NCBI GenBank assembly: GCA_021778815.1
Contig: JAJYBW010000083.1
Coordinates: 1-11,064, forward strand
Direction: 5' to 3'
DNA: 11,064 nucleotides
DNA from: Acidobacteriota bacterium
Lineage (GTDB): Bacteria > Acidobacteriota > Terriglobia > Terriglobales > Acidobacteriaceae
This document shows, in pieces, positions 1 to 7,078 of the stretch. The first letter of the stretch is position 1, and each line of letters starts with the position of its first letter. Below the pieces are notes generated by a model. That model was not told the origin of the DNA and ran no database searches. It saw nothing but the letters and a program-made list of their open reading frames with translations. The position numbers were made by a program, and so were the translations under genes.

Positions 1-645
1 GTCATTGGCACGGTCATTCTGGAAACGATCATTGTCGCGATTGCGGTCATCGGGTCGGCTCTTTATCGTACGGGAGAAGTTAGCCAGCGCCCGCGCGAAA
101 TCATCGCCTATACGGCCACGCATGGGTTGCCGGCGCTGTTGGGCGCGCTGTTGCTGGGTGCTGTGTTCGCCAAGGTGATTTCGACTGCGAACAATTATCT
201 TTTTTCCCCGGCAACGAACCTTGTCAACGATATTTTTCTTCGCTACATGCGTCCGGATGCCAGCAATAAGCGCATTCTGCTGGTGTCGCGGCTGGTGGTG
301 GTGGGGCTCGGCATTTGGGCGCTGGTGCAGGGAGCGTACACGGTGTCGATCCTGGAAAAAGCGCTCTATGCCTACACCGTTTATTCCGCGGCGCTGACGC
401 CGGTAATTCTGGCGGCGTTCTATTCTCGGCGGGTCAACTCCTACGGCGCGGTCGCCTGCATTGCGGCGGGCACCTTCGTCACCGTTTTCTGGGATACAGG
501 CATCGTGCATCGCCATCTGCCTGCCGTGTTCTTGCACCGCGATGCGATTTTCCCCGCGTTGATCGCTTCGCTCATCTGTTTGTTCGTTGTCAGTTGGCTC
601 ACGCCGCCTCCGCAGCGAGAAAAAGTCGCCCAGTTTCTGCCCTGA
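1..645 (+). CDS. Sodium:solute symporter family protein, C-terminal part (5' end outside window)
   Basis: The reading frame is open from the first base, so the gene starts upstream and only its last 214 residues are visible. The visible part is very hydrophobic, with about six membrane segments at roughly residues 4-22, 43-61, 92-112, 122-142, 149-165 and 182-201. Around residues 60-79 it carries ISTANNYLFSPATNLVNDIF, which matches the conserved 'STAdsxLxxastnlxxDi' signature of the sodium:solute symporter (SSS, SLC5-like) family, where the Ser/Thr lies in the helix that helps form the sodium site. Proteins of this family use the sodium gradient to import sugars, amino acids, organic acids or similar solutes across the inner membrane; the substrate cannot be told from this part. 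The protein ends in a short, charged cytoplasm-like tail (PPPQREKVAQFLP). The next gene starts 45 nt downstream and is unrelated in function. The family call is firm; the exact transporter is unknown. Confidence 0.85.
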   Translation, partial: VIGTVILETIIVAIAVIGSALYRTGEVSQRPREIIAYTATHGLPALLGALLLGAVFAKVISTANNYLFSPATNLVNDIFLRYMRPDASNKRILLVSRLVVVGLGIWALVQGAYTVSILEKALYAYTVYSAALTPVILAAFYSRRVNSYGAVACIAAGTFVTVFWDTGIVHRHLPAVFLHRDAIFPALIASLICLFVVSWLTPPPQREKVAQFLP

Positions 646-690
646 GCACCGCGGGTATCCACGCCGTACAATATCATTGGGAGTGTTTTG

Positions 691-1893
691 ATGATGCGCC
701 GTGTCTACATGGACGCGAATGCGACGACGCCACTGCTGCCGGAGATCCTGGAGGCAATGCAGCCGTACTTTGTCGAGCGCTTTGGCAATGCCAGTTCCGT
801 TCACTCCTTTGGCCAGCAGGCCCGCGGAGCGGTAGAGCAGGCGCGCATCAAAGTGGCCGCATTGTTGCACTGCCGGCCGGCGGAAATCGTTTTCACCAGC
901 GGCGGCACCGAGAGCGACAACCTGGCGCTGTTTGGCACGACGAAACCTGGCGATCACGTAATTACGACAACAATCGAGCATCACGCTGTGCTGCACGCCG
1001 CCGAACAGCTTGCCAGGTCCGGGCGTGAAGTGACCTTTGTTCCGGCGGATGACAACGGAGTCGTCGACCCGGAAGATGTGCGTCGCGCCCTGCGTCCCAG
1101 CACGCGTTTGATCAGCGTGATGATGGCGAACAATGAGACCGGCGCCATCCAGCCGGTTGCGGCGATCGGCGCGATTGCCGCAGAATCGGGAGTCCAGTTT
1201 CACACGGATGCGGTGCAGGCGGCCGGAAAACTGCCGATGGACGTCGCGAAGATCGGCTGCAATTTACTCTCTATTTCCGGCCATAAAATCCACGCGCCGC
1301 AAGGTACCGGAGCATTGTTCGTCCGCAAGGATACGAAGATCGAGCCGCTGATGTATGGTGGCACGCATGAGCGCCAACGCCGCGCCGGCACGGAAAATCT
1401 GGCTGGGATCGTGGGCCTTGGCAAAGCAGCGGAAATCGCCGCGAGGTCACTGGAAGATGGATCTACGCAGCAGATTGCGGCACTGCGGGATCGGTTGGAA
1501 CGTGAAATTCTGGCTCGTGTTACCGATGCCGGTGTGCATTCCGGCCAGGTAATGCGCGTTCCCAACACCACCAACTTGTGGTTCGATCACCAGGAAGGGG
1601 AGGCGCTGGTCATCTCGCTCGACCTGAAAGGTCTGGCGGTCTCGGGCGGGTCCGCCTGCGCTTCAGGCGCGAGCGAACCGTCGCATGTGCTGACCGCGAT
1701 GCGCGTACCCGCCGATCGTGCTCGTGCGAGTCTTCGCTTCAGCCTTTCCAAGCTGACCACCGCGGAAGACGTGGACTATGCGGTCGAAATTGTGCCGCAG
1801 GCGGTCGCCAAGCTACGGGAGCTGTCGCCCTTCTATCACAAAAACGATACTGCCTCGGCGGATGCAGGGCGGGTTGCAACCGCGCAAATTTAG
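691..1893 (+). CDS. Cysteine desulfurase, IscS/NifS type
   Basis: This PLP enzyme removes sulfur from L-cysteine, giving alanine and an enzyme-bound persulfide that feeds Fe-S cluster assembly and tRNA thiolation in the cytoplasm. The 400-residue length is normal for the family. Visible hallmarks are YMDANATTPLLPE at the N-terminus, SGGTESDNLAL, the PLP-stacking histidine region IEHHAVL (H97/H98), ANNETG, HTDAVQA, the PLP lysine in SISGHKIHAPQG (K199), and RRAGTEN. The active-site loop is SGGSACASGASEPSHVL with catalytic Cys323. The long Cys loop places it in group I (IscS/NifS) rather than group II (SufS). I chose the ATG at 691 because GGGAG at 679-683 lies 7 nt before it; TTG at 688 and ATG at 694 are also in frame. 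mnmA follows after 27 nt, so the two are probably cotranscribed and this enzyme probably supplies sulfur for tRNA thiolation. No iscU, iscA or iscR lies beside it here, so calling it iscS, nifS or a dedicated MnmA partner would go beyond the evidence. Confidence 0.95.
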   Translation: MMRRVYMDANATTPLLPEILEAMQPYFVERFGNASSVHSFGQQARGAVEQARIKVAALLHCRPAEIVFTSGGTESDNLALFGTTKPGDHVITTTIEHHAVLHAAEQLARSGREVTFVPADDNGVVDPEDVRRALRPSTRLISVMMANNETGAIQPVAAIGAIAAESGVQFHTDAVQAAGKLPMDVAKIGCNLLSISGHKIHAPQGTGALFVRKDTKIEPLMYGGTHERQRRAGTENLAGIVGLGKAAEIAARSLEDGSTQQIAALRDRLEREILARVTDAGVHSGQVMRVPNTTNLWFDHQEGEALVISLDLKGLAVSGGSACASGASEPSHVLTAMRVPADRARASLRFSLSKLTTAEDVDYAVEIVPQAVAKLRELSPFYHKNDTASADAGRVATAQI

Positions 1894-1920
1894 TCGAAGA
1901 AAGATACGTTTCAGAGAACC

Positions 1921-3033
1921 ATGCCCACATCCGAAACCATTGCCGTTGCCATGTCCGGTGGAGTTGACTCCTCGACCGTAGCTGCCATGTTGAAGTCGGA
2001 AGGCTACAACCTTGTCGGCCTGACGCTGCAGCTGTGGAATCAACGCCGCCTCGCAGGTCGGCCCGGGATGCCGGAGACCAGTGAAGGCCGCTGCTGCTCG
2101 CTCGACGACGTCTATGACGCGCGTCGGGTCGCCGAGCATCTTGGCATCCCTTATTACGTGGTGAATCAGCAGGACCGGTTCGAGCATGATGTCGTGCAGC
2201 CATTTGTCCATGAGTATTTAAGTGGGCGCACCCCAGTGCCGTGCACCCTCTGCAATAACCATTTGAAGTTTGCCCAGCTGCTGGATACGGCGCGTCAGAT
2301 TGGCGCCGAGCGGATCGCCACCGGCCACTACGCGCGCAATGAATACGATCCGGTTCGAGATCGCTGGATATTGAAGCGACCCGCGGATGCCAGCAAGGAC
2401 CAGACCTATTTTCTTTTCGGATTGACGCAGCAGCAACTGAGCCGAAGCCTGTTTCCGCTGGGCGGGTATCGCAAGCCGGACGTCCGCGTGATTGCGGAGC
2501 AGCAGGGGCTGGCGCTGGCGAACAAGCCGGACTCACAGGAGATTTGCTTCATCCCCGGAGGCGACTACAAGCAGTTCCTTGACGCCTATCTTGCTGGTCG
2601 CGGAGAAACCATGCCGGACACTAGCGGCGATCTTGTCACGACAACGGGTGAAGTGGTTGGACATCACGAGGGAATTCACAATTTCACGGTAGGGCAGCGC
2701 AAGGGCCTGGGAGTCGCGACCGGCTCTGCACTATACGTAATTGGCATCAACGGCGCGGACAGGAAAGTTGTCGTTGGCAGCAGCGACGAATTGACCTCAA
2801 AAACGCTGCGAGCGAACCGTCTGAATTGGATTTCAATTCCGCATCTGGAAGGCACGATGCGGTTGCAGGTGAAAATCCGTCATCGTCACGAGGCCGCCTG
2901 GGCGTCGCTGGAAATGTCAGGCGACGACGTCGTTACCGCCACGTTCGATGAGCCGCAACGGGCCGTGACACCGGGGCAGGCCGCTGTGTTCTATGACGGC
3001 GACGAAGTTGCCGGGGGCGGGTGGATTCTGTAA
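1921..3033 (+). CDS. mnmA: tRNA-specific 2-thiouridylase MnmA
   Basis: MnmA adenylates C2 of uridine-34 in tRNA-Glu, tRNA-Gln and tRNA-Lys and replaces the oxygen with sulfur passed on from a cysteine desulfurase, giving s2U34, which stabilises decoding of A-ending codons. The 370-residue protein is of usual length. It opens with the PP-loop AMSGGVDSS (SGGVDSS at 12-18). The first catalytic cysteine is C108 in PCTLCN. It continues with TGHYAR, KDQTYFLFGL, the second catalytic cysteine C209 in NKPDSQEICFIP, and the HNFTVGQRKGLG motif that begins the central and C-terminal beta domains. Both active-site cysteines are present, so it should be functional. The ATG at 1921 gives the expected short lead-in before the PP-loop; the purine-rich AGAGAA just upstream is only a modest ribosome binding site, consistent with coupling to the desulfurase gene 27 nt upstream. 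The next gene is convergent, so the transcript should end between 3034 and 3096, but I see no strong hairpin-plus-T-tract there. Confidence 0.97.
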   Translation: MPTSETIAVAMSGGVDSSTVAAMLKSEGYNLVGLTLQLWNQRRLAGRPGMPETSEGRCCSLDDVYDARRVAEHLGIPYYVVNQQDRFEHDVVQPFVHEYLSGRTPVPCTLCNNHLKFAQLLDTARQIGAERIATGHYARNEYDPVRDRWILKRPADASKDQTYFLFGLTQQQLSRSLFPLGGYRKPDVRVIAEQQGLALANKPDSQEICFIPGGDYKQFLDAYLAGRGETMPDTSGDLVTTTGEVVGHHEGIHNFTVGQRKGLGVATGSALYVIGINGADRKVVVGSSDELTSKTLRANRLNWISIPHLEGTMRLQVKIRHRHEAAWASLEMSGDDVVTATFDEPQRAVTPGQAAVFYDGDEVAGGGWIL

Positions 3034-3096
3034 TTGCGGAATACCGCCGGTGCCTCGCGGTGGTGAACTTGAATATTTTCTGTCAGGGATTGAGGA

Positions 3097-4050
3097 CTAC
3101 TGGCCGGAATGTTGCGGCATCTCATTGGTTTCAGCCATCTGGACCATCGTCATGCGCATGTATCGGTGAGGATTGACGGCGGTGTCGTTGATCCGAACTT
3201 CGTAGTGCAGGTGGGCGCCGGTGCTGCGTCCGCTTACCCCCACGTAGCCAATCACTTGACCGCGAGTGATGCTCTCACCCGGAACCACCGTAATGGAAGC
3301 CATGTGAGCATACAGAGTTTTGATTCCATGACCATGGTTCAAAACTACTTCGCGGCCATATCCGGTACCCCAGCCCGCGCTTGCTACCACCGCGTCGCCG
3401 GTTGCGTGGATGGCGGTTCCGGTGGGAGCGGCAATGTCAATTCCGCGATGAAATTCACCCTCGTCGCCCGCGAACGGATCGGTCCGCTCTCCGAAGGAAC
3501 TGGTGATGCGTCCCATGATCGGCCACAGGGTCGGCGCATCGGCTAGATTCACCCAGTCGGTCAGCGTGGAATTTGGTCCCAGTCCAGAGGTGAGCGCCCG
3601 CGTTGCTACGCCGGAAAGCGCTGTATTGCGCAAAGCGTATAACCGGTCGAGCGAGTTCTCATACGTATCGTTTTCTGCCAGAACATTGTTTGTCGCGCCA
3701 GTGGTGCGAGGAGTCTTTACTACGCCCAGCTTGCTCTGCCGCAGCCCGTACAGTACGGATACTTCGCTGGCCAGCGAGCCGAGAGAGGCGACCTGAATAT
3801 CTTTCTGCTTGGCGTCTTTTTGCAGCAGCTGATATTGCTTGCGGAGGCTTTGCTGCTGGCTTCGAACACGATTGAATTGCTCTGTCTTCAACAGCATTCT
3901 GCCGTAAGATCCAGCTAGCCCGGTAATCGTGAAAAGTCCAACCACCGCGGCCGTGACGAAGGCGTACGCGTAACGCATCGGGATCGGGACCTTGTGCAGC
4001 TGGCCCTGATCATCTCGGGTTACATATACGATGTAGTGACGCTTACGCAC
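3097..4050 (-). CDS. Membrane-anchored M23 (LytM-type) peptidoglycan peptidase
   Basis: The C-terminal domain is an M23 zinc metallopeptidase, a family that cuts peptide cross-links in peptidoglycan. With the GTG start at 4050 the protein has 317 residues. A basic N-terminus (RKRHY) is followed by one membrane helix at about 25-47, then a Gln/Lys/Leu-rich segment at about 55-90 that looks like a coiled coil, a linker, and the LytM domain from about 176. Zinc and catalytic residues are all visible: H201 and D205 in FHRGIDIAAP, H249 in LYAH, and H280/H282 in GAHLHYEV. The expected location is the inner membrane with the enzyme facing the periplasm. The layout resembles cell-division or envelope-remodelling M23 proteins; because the ligands are intact it should be active rather than an EnvC-like activator. 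Start choice is uncertain: the frame extends to a TTG at 4095 with GGGGAG upstream, but the RKRHYIVYVTRDDQG start matches related proteins as I recall them. It is convergent with mnmA and divergent from thiL. Confidence 0.88.
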   Translation of the reverse strand: MRKRHYIVYVTRDDQGQLHKVPIPMRYAYAFVTAAVVGLFTITGLAGSYGRMLLKTEQFNRVRSQQQSLRKQYQLLQKDAKQKDIQVASLGSLASEVSVLYGLRQSKLGVVKTPRTTGATNNVLAENDTYENSLDRLYALRNTALSGVATRALTSGLGPNSTLTDWVNLADAPTLWPIMGRITSSFGERTDPFAGDEGEFHRGIDIAAPTGTAIHATGDAVVASAGWGTGYGREVVLNHGHGIKTLYAHMASITVVPGESITRGQVIGYVGVSGRSTGAHLHYEVRINDTAVNPHRYMRMTMVQMAETNEMPQHSGQ

Positions 4051-4318
4051 GTGTGAAACTCGTTTCCTTTCAGCGAGTCCAATTCTGGACGGCAAACAAC
4101 TCCCCGAACGATCGAGTGGGACAAAAGAAGATGCTCATGCGGATCGGGGGAGATGCGCACTATGCCAGTGTATATGCTGAGGGACCAGCCTAGCAAAGCG
4201 GGGTTGGGGCGTCAATGAAGAAAAGTGGGGTTCTAACCCGGAATCAAAGGATGCATGAGCAGACCCGTAGTCCCAAATCTGCAATAAGTTAGGGTCGGAA
4301 GCGGTATTCTGGCATTCG
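4051..4318. other. Divergent intergenic region between the M23 peptidase gene and thiL
   Basis: This 268-bp gap separates two genes transcribed away from each other, so it should hold both promoters. For the minus-strand gene there is a candidate at 4169-4196. For thiL I see no clear -35/-10 pair. A small hairpin-like GGGTT/AACCC repeat lies at 4228-4239. I see no RNA gene, riboswitch or small ORF with a convincing start. In particular, nothing resembles a THI-box (TPP riboswitch) core such as CTGAGA, although thiL lies downstream. Confidence 0.5.
4169..4196 (-). promoter_or_regulatory. Possible promoter of the M23 peptidase gene, with an inverted repeat in the spacer
   Basis: Read on the minus strand, TTGCTA (4196-4191) and TATACA (4174-4169) are spaced 16 nt apart and each match four of six bases of the sigma-70 -35 and -10 boxes. 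The spacer is filled by an imperfect inverted repeat (4175-4182 with 4189-4195, one bulged G) that runs into the -35 box, a place where a repressor could bind. The leader to the GTG start would be about 110 nt. A second, weaker candidate upstream is TTGACG followed 17 nt later by TAGGCT. This is pattern matching only; promoter consensus in this lineage is not assured. Confidence 0.25.
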
Positions 4319-5473
4319 ATGCGCCAACTATCCATCAGCGGCGAGCGCGCTTTTATCGAGTCCTTACGCAACCGGTTAGCCCATTCGCGTCGCGAGAATC
4401 ACAAGCCTTCCAGCGAAGGACGCACGGTCGGGCTACGCCCGTCTTCGCCAGTAGTTGTCGGCATTGGCGACGATTGCGCGATTCTTCGGCCGGCTTCCGG
4501 GAATGAGGTGCTTGTCACCACGGACTTTACCTTGGAAACGGTGCATTTTCGCCGCGAATGGCATACACCGGAATCGGTCGGACATCGCTGCCTGGCGCGT
4601 GGATTAAGCGATCTCGCCGCTATGGGCGCCAAGCCTCTGGCTGCGTTTTTATCGCTGGCGCTTCCCGTGGAACTGGTGCGCAGTCATGCCGGACGGCCCT
4701 CGTGGCGGGAACGTTTCTTCGACGGATTTCTTTCTCTCGCGGATAAATGCAAAGTTCCTCTCGCCGGCGGAGATACCGCGCAGTCGCCTTTGATCGTGGG
4801 GGCAGCGCCGCGGCGCAATCCACGATCAAAGGCCACAGGCCTGGCGCTGATGGATATTGTTCTGGTCGGCACTGCGCCGCGAGGTCGGTCGCTTCGACGG
4901 TCTACTGCGAGTGTTGGCGATCGCATTTATGTCACGGGCTACCTGGGCGGTGCCGCTGCGGAACTGGAGCAGCTGGGAAAGAATCCTACGCGATTTTGGG
5001 GTGCGACAACTTCAACGGCAGAACCAAGAACGCCGAATCCTCATCCTCATCTGTTTCCAGAACCGCGCCTGGCCATCGGCGCATGGCTGCTCAAGAATCG
5101 CCGCGCCAGTTCCGCCATCGACATCAGCGACGGTCTGTCGACCGACCTCGATCATCTCTGTGAAGAATCCAATTTAGCCGCCACGATTGGTGCATCTGCC
5201 ATTCCGATTCATCCGATTGCACAGCGGGCATCAGGCTCGGATCTAGGCAAGGCATGGCAGTTTGCGTTACACGGCGGCGAAGACTATGAACTGCTGTTTA
5301 CGGCGTCACCCAAGACGTATGTTCCGCGCAGTATTGCCGGTGTTCCAATTACCTGCATTGGAGAAATGCGCGAAGACAAATCCCGGACTCCGCGCCTCCT
5401 GCTTCAGGAAACGTTCGACGGTCAAAAGCGGGTACGACCGCTACCGCCAGGCGGTTGGGAGCACTTCACCTAG
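4319..5473 (+). CDS. thiL: Thiamine-monophosphate kinase ThiL
   Basis: ThiL phosphorylates thiamine monophosphate to thiamine diphosphate, the active cofactor, using ATP. It belongs to the PurM/AIR-synthase-like fold. Visible motifs are VVVGIGDDCAIL (about 45-56), TTDFTLETVHF (67-77), RGLSDLAAMGAKP (94-106), AGGDT (149-153), VTGYLGGAAAE (205-215), DISDGLSTDLDH (268-279), GGEDYELLF (319-327) and the C-terminal PPGGWEHF. All metal- and nucleotide-binding Asp clusters look intact. At 384 residues it is longer than E. coli ThiL (about 325). Extra residues fall at about 21-43, at 157-174 (coinciding with a palindromic DNA segment) and at 221-243. The ATG at 4319 is the natural start because it leads directly into the MRQLSISGERAFIESLR helix, although no strong ribosome binding site precedes it. 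No other thiamine-synthesis gene is in the window; gltX follows after 46 nt and is probably in the same transcript. Confidence 0.94.
   Translation: MRQLSISGERAFIESLRNRLAHSRRENHKPSSEGRTVGLRPSSPVVVGIGDDCAILRPASGNEVLVTTDFTLETVHFRREWHTPESVGHRCLARGLSDLAAMGAKPLAAFLSLALPVELVRSHAGRPSWRERFFDGFLSLADKCKVPLAGGDTAQSPLIVGAAPRRNPRSKATGLALMDIVLVGTAPRGRSLRRSTASVGDRIYVTGYLGGAAAELEQLGKNPTRFWGATTSTAEPRTPNPHPHLFPEPRLAIGAWLLKNRRASSAIDISDGLSTDLDHLCEESNLAATIGASAIPIHPIAQRASGSDLGKAWQFALHGGEDYELLFTASPKTYVPRSIAGVPITCIGEMREDKSRTPRLLLQETFDGQKRVRPLPPGGWEHFT
4406..4441. repeat. Pair of small hairpins inside the thiL N-terminal extra segment
   Basis: Two short perfect inverted repeats lie close together: CCTTC-CAGC-GAAGG (4406-4419) and CGGGC-TAC-GCCCG (4429-4441). 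They encode part of the residue 26-43 stretch, which I judge to be extra compared with ThiL homologues as I remember them, where the short N-terminal helix runs almost directly into the VGDD motif. The combination of a non-conserved protein segment and hairpin-forming DNA suggests that a small dispersed repeat was taken into the gene. Chance hairpins of this size are common in GC-rich DNA, so confidence is low. Confidence 0.3.
4786..4833. repeat. 48-bp palindromic segment, 16 codons long, embedded in frame in thiL
   Basis: Perfect 14-bp arms, GCCTTTGATCGTGG (4786-4799) and CCACGATCAAAGGC (4820-4833), flank a 20-nt centre that itself contains the perfect 12-bp palindrome GCGCCGCGGCGC (4805-4816). 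The total of 48 bp is a multiple of three. It encodes residues from P157 to about K171 of ThiL (PLIVGAAPRRNPRSK), between the GGDTAQS motif and the MDIVLVGTAPRGRSLRRS strand. In homologues as I remember them those two parts are nearly adjacent. A further small hairpin, AGGCC-ACA-GGCCT (4830-4842), abuts the right arm. The structure is directly seen; that it is an inserted element is inference. An alternative is a local duplication, since IVGAAPRR resembles the nearby LVGTAPRG. Confidence 0.6.
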
Positions 5474-5519
5474 CGCCGTCCCACAGATAGTCCCCGCTCC
5501 TTTGTTACCATCAGGATTC

Positions 5520-7040
5520 ATGAGTTTGCAGAAACCCCGCGTCCGCTTTGCTCCCTCGCCGACTGGTCAGCTCCACGTCGGCAACGCCCGCACCGCGCTC
5601 TACAACTGGCTGTTTGCCCGCCGCTTTGGCGGAGATTTCCTGCTGCGGATTGAAGACACCGATATCGAACGCAGCGAGGCGCGCTATGAGGCGCAACTAC
5701 TGGACGATCTGCGTTGGCTGGGTTTGGACTGGGATGAAGGCCCGGAAGCCCGCAGCGGCGATGGTCCGTATGGGCCCTACCGGCAGTCGGAGCGGCTCGG
5801 AATTTATCGCGAGCATACGGATCGCTTGCTGGCTGAAGGCCGCGCCTATCGATGTTTCTGTTCCGCCGAACAACTGGACCGAGAGCGTGAAGAAGCGATC
5901 GCGGCGCATTTGCCGCATGGATATTCCGGTCGTTGCCGCAATATCTCGCTGGATGAAAGCGCCTCCCGCGCTGCCGCGGGTGAACCATTTGCGGTGCGCC
6001 TGAAAATCGGGCCCGACCCAATTGCATTTCACGACATCGTTCGAGGCGCCGTTGAGTTTGCCGCGGATACCGTTTCCGATCCAATCCTGGTTCGTTCCTC
6101 GGGCATGCCGGTCTACAACTATGTCGTTACCGTCGATGATGCGCTGATGAAGATCACGCACGTGATTCGCGGCGACGATCATCTTTCCAACACGCCGAAA
6201 CAGGTGGCCATCTATCAGGCGTTCGGTTGGCCGGTGCCGGAATTCGCGCATCTTTCCACCATTCTTGGGCCGGATAAAACGCGGCTTTCGAAACGTCATG
6301 GCGCTACTTCGATCGGGACGTTTCGTGAGATGGGCGTGCTGCCGGAAGCGCTGACAAATTATCTTGCCTTGCTCGGCTGGGGTGCGGAGGGTGGAACCCG
6401 CGAAACCTTCACCATGCCTGAACTGGCCGCGGAATTTACGCTGGAGCGGGTGACGCCGTCGCCTGCAATTTTCGATTTCAATAAATTGCATTGGTTGAAC
6501 CGGCATTACCTGAAGCTTGCGGAGCCGGATCGCGTGCTGCAGTTGGCGCGACCGTATTTCGTCGCGCAACATTGGCTGTCTGACGCGAGCATGCCCGAAA
6601 TCGACCGATGGATGCTGCAATTGCTCGCGCTGTTTGTGCCCGCCGTCGACCAACTGGATCAGCTGCCGGAGAAGGCGCGCTTCATTTTTTCTGTGGATCC
6701 AGCGGCAGCGTTGGCCAATGAAGAAAATGCCACAGTCTTTGCGAACCCATCTGCGCGTACGGTTCTTGAAGCAATTGCAGCGCGAATCGCCGCGCTTCCA
6801 TCTCCGATCACGGCGGAGGCATTCAAAGCCGCGATGAACGAAGTGAAGACTGCAACTGGAGTGAAGGGAAAGGATCTTTTCCACCCGGTGCGGATCGCCA
6901 TCACTGGCGCTCACTCTGGCCCCGAATTCGATAAGCTGGTGCCGCTGGTCGAAGCTGGACATGCGCTGGCGCTGCCAACTCCAATCCTGAATGTGCGGCA
7001 GCGTGTCGAAGGTTTTCTCGCGGAGCTATCGACCGCCTGA
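5520..7040 (+). CDS. gltX: Glutamyl-tRNA synthetase (class I)
   Basis: GltX activates glutamate with ATP and attaches it to tRNA-Glu in the cytoplasm. The 506-residue protein has the usual length. The N-terminal Rossmann fold carries the class I HIGH signature as HVGN (19-22) in FAPSPTGQLHVGNARTALYN. RIEDTD follows at about 43-48, then VYNYVVTVDDALMKITHVIRGDDH, and the KMSKS loop as RLSKR (255-259) in DKTRLSKRHG. The C-terminal half is the alpha-helical anticodon-binding domain. A zinc-knuckle-like C112-x-C114-x24-C139 is present, with Asn at position 141 where E. coli has its fourth ligand, His. I chose ATG 5520, preceded by AGGA at 5513-5516, because SLQKPRVRFAPSPTG is the normal start; the frame extends upstream to 5262, but that part overlaps thiL and has no family match. 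Whether it also charges tRNA-Gln (non-discriminating type) cannot be settled here. It lies 46 nt after thiL and 38 nt before the DUF71 gene. Confidence 0.97.
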   Translation: MSLQKPRVRFAPSPTGQLHVGNARTALYNWLFARRFGGDFLLRIEDTDIERSEARYEAQLLDDLRWLGLDWDEGPEARSGDGPYGPYRQSERLGIYREHTDRLLAEGRAYRCFCSAEQLDREREEAIAAHLPHGYSGRCRNISLDESASRAAAGEPFAVRLKIGPDPIAFHDIVRGAVEFAADTVSDPILVRSSGMPVYNYVVTVDDALMKITHVIRGDDHLSNTPKQVAIYQAFGWPVPEFAHLSTILGPDKTRLSKRHGATSIGTFREMGVLPEALTNYLALLGWGAEGGTRETFTMPELAAEFTLERVTPSPAIFDFNKLHWLNRHYLKLAEPDRVLQLARPYFVAQHWLSDASMPEIDRWMLQLLALFVPAVDQLDQLPEKARFIFSVDPAAALANEENATVFANPSARTVLEAIAARIAALPSPITAEAFKAAMNEVKTATGVKGKDLFHPVRIAITGAHSGPEFDKLVPLVEAGHALALPTPILNVRQRVEGFLAELSTA

Positions 7041-7063
7041 AGTTTTCATGGTTTCTGTTTCGC

Positions 7064-7072
7064 AAAGGAGGT
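7064..7072 (+). promoter_or_regulatory. Strong Shine-Dalgarno site that fixes a GTG start
   Basis: AAAGGAGGT is a full-length match to the anti-Shine-Dalgarno sequence and lies 6 nt before the GTG at 7079. It is the strongest ribosome binding site in the window. It identifies GTG as the start of the PP-loop gene and suggests that this gene is translated independently of gltX, even if it shares the transcript. Confidence 0.85.
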
Positions 7073-7078
7073 CCGCGA

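Noticed and set aside
1739..2536. A 265-codon minus-strand frame across the end of the cysteine desulfurase gene and mnmA
   Set aside because: It overlaps two well-supported genes, is rich in Arg, Ser and Pro, and has no domain signature.
3034..3096. A terminator between convergent mnmA and the M23 peptidase gene
   Set aside because: Only a weak ACCGC/GCGGT pairing is visible and no T-tract follows in either direction.
4051..4095. A longer M23 peptidase starting at TTG 4095
   Set aside because: TTG is the rarest start type and the added 15 residues precede the family-like RKRHYIVYVTRDDQG start. I kept GTG 4050, but the GGGGAG upstream of the TTG leaves some doubt.
4051..4318. A TPP riboswitch upstream of thiL
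   Set aside because: I see no CTGAGA-type core or the expected paired elements in the leader, and thiL is often outside TPP control.
5262..5519. An N-terminal extension of gltX reaching back into thiL
   Set aside because: The extra 86 residues overlap thiL coding sequence and do not look like any GluRS N-terminus, while ATG 5520 gives the standard start just before the HIGH motif.
5697..6962. A long open frame (421 codons) on the minus strand inside gltX
   Set aside because: It lies wholly antisense to a certain gltX gene, has no recognisable motif, and has an Arg/His-rich composition typical of the reverse strand of GC-rich genes.
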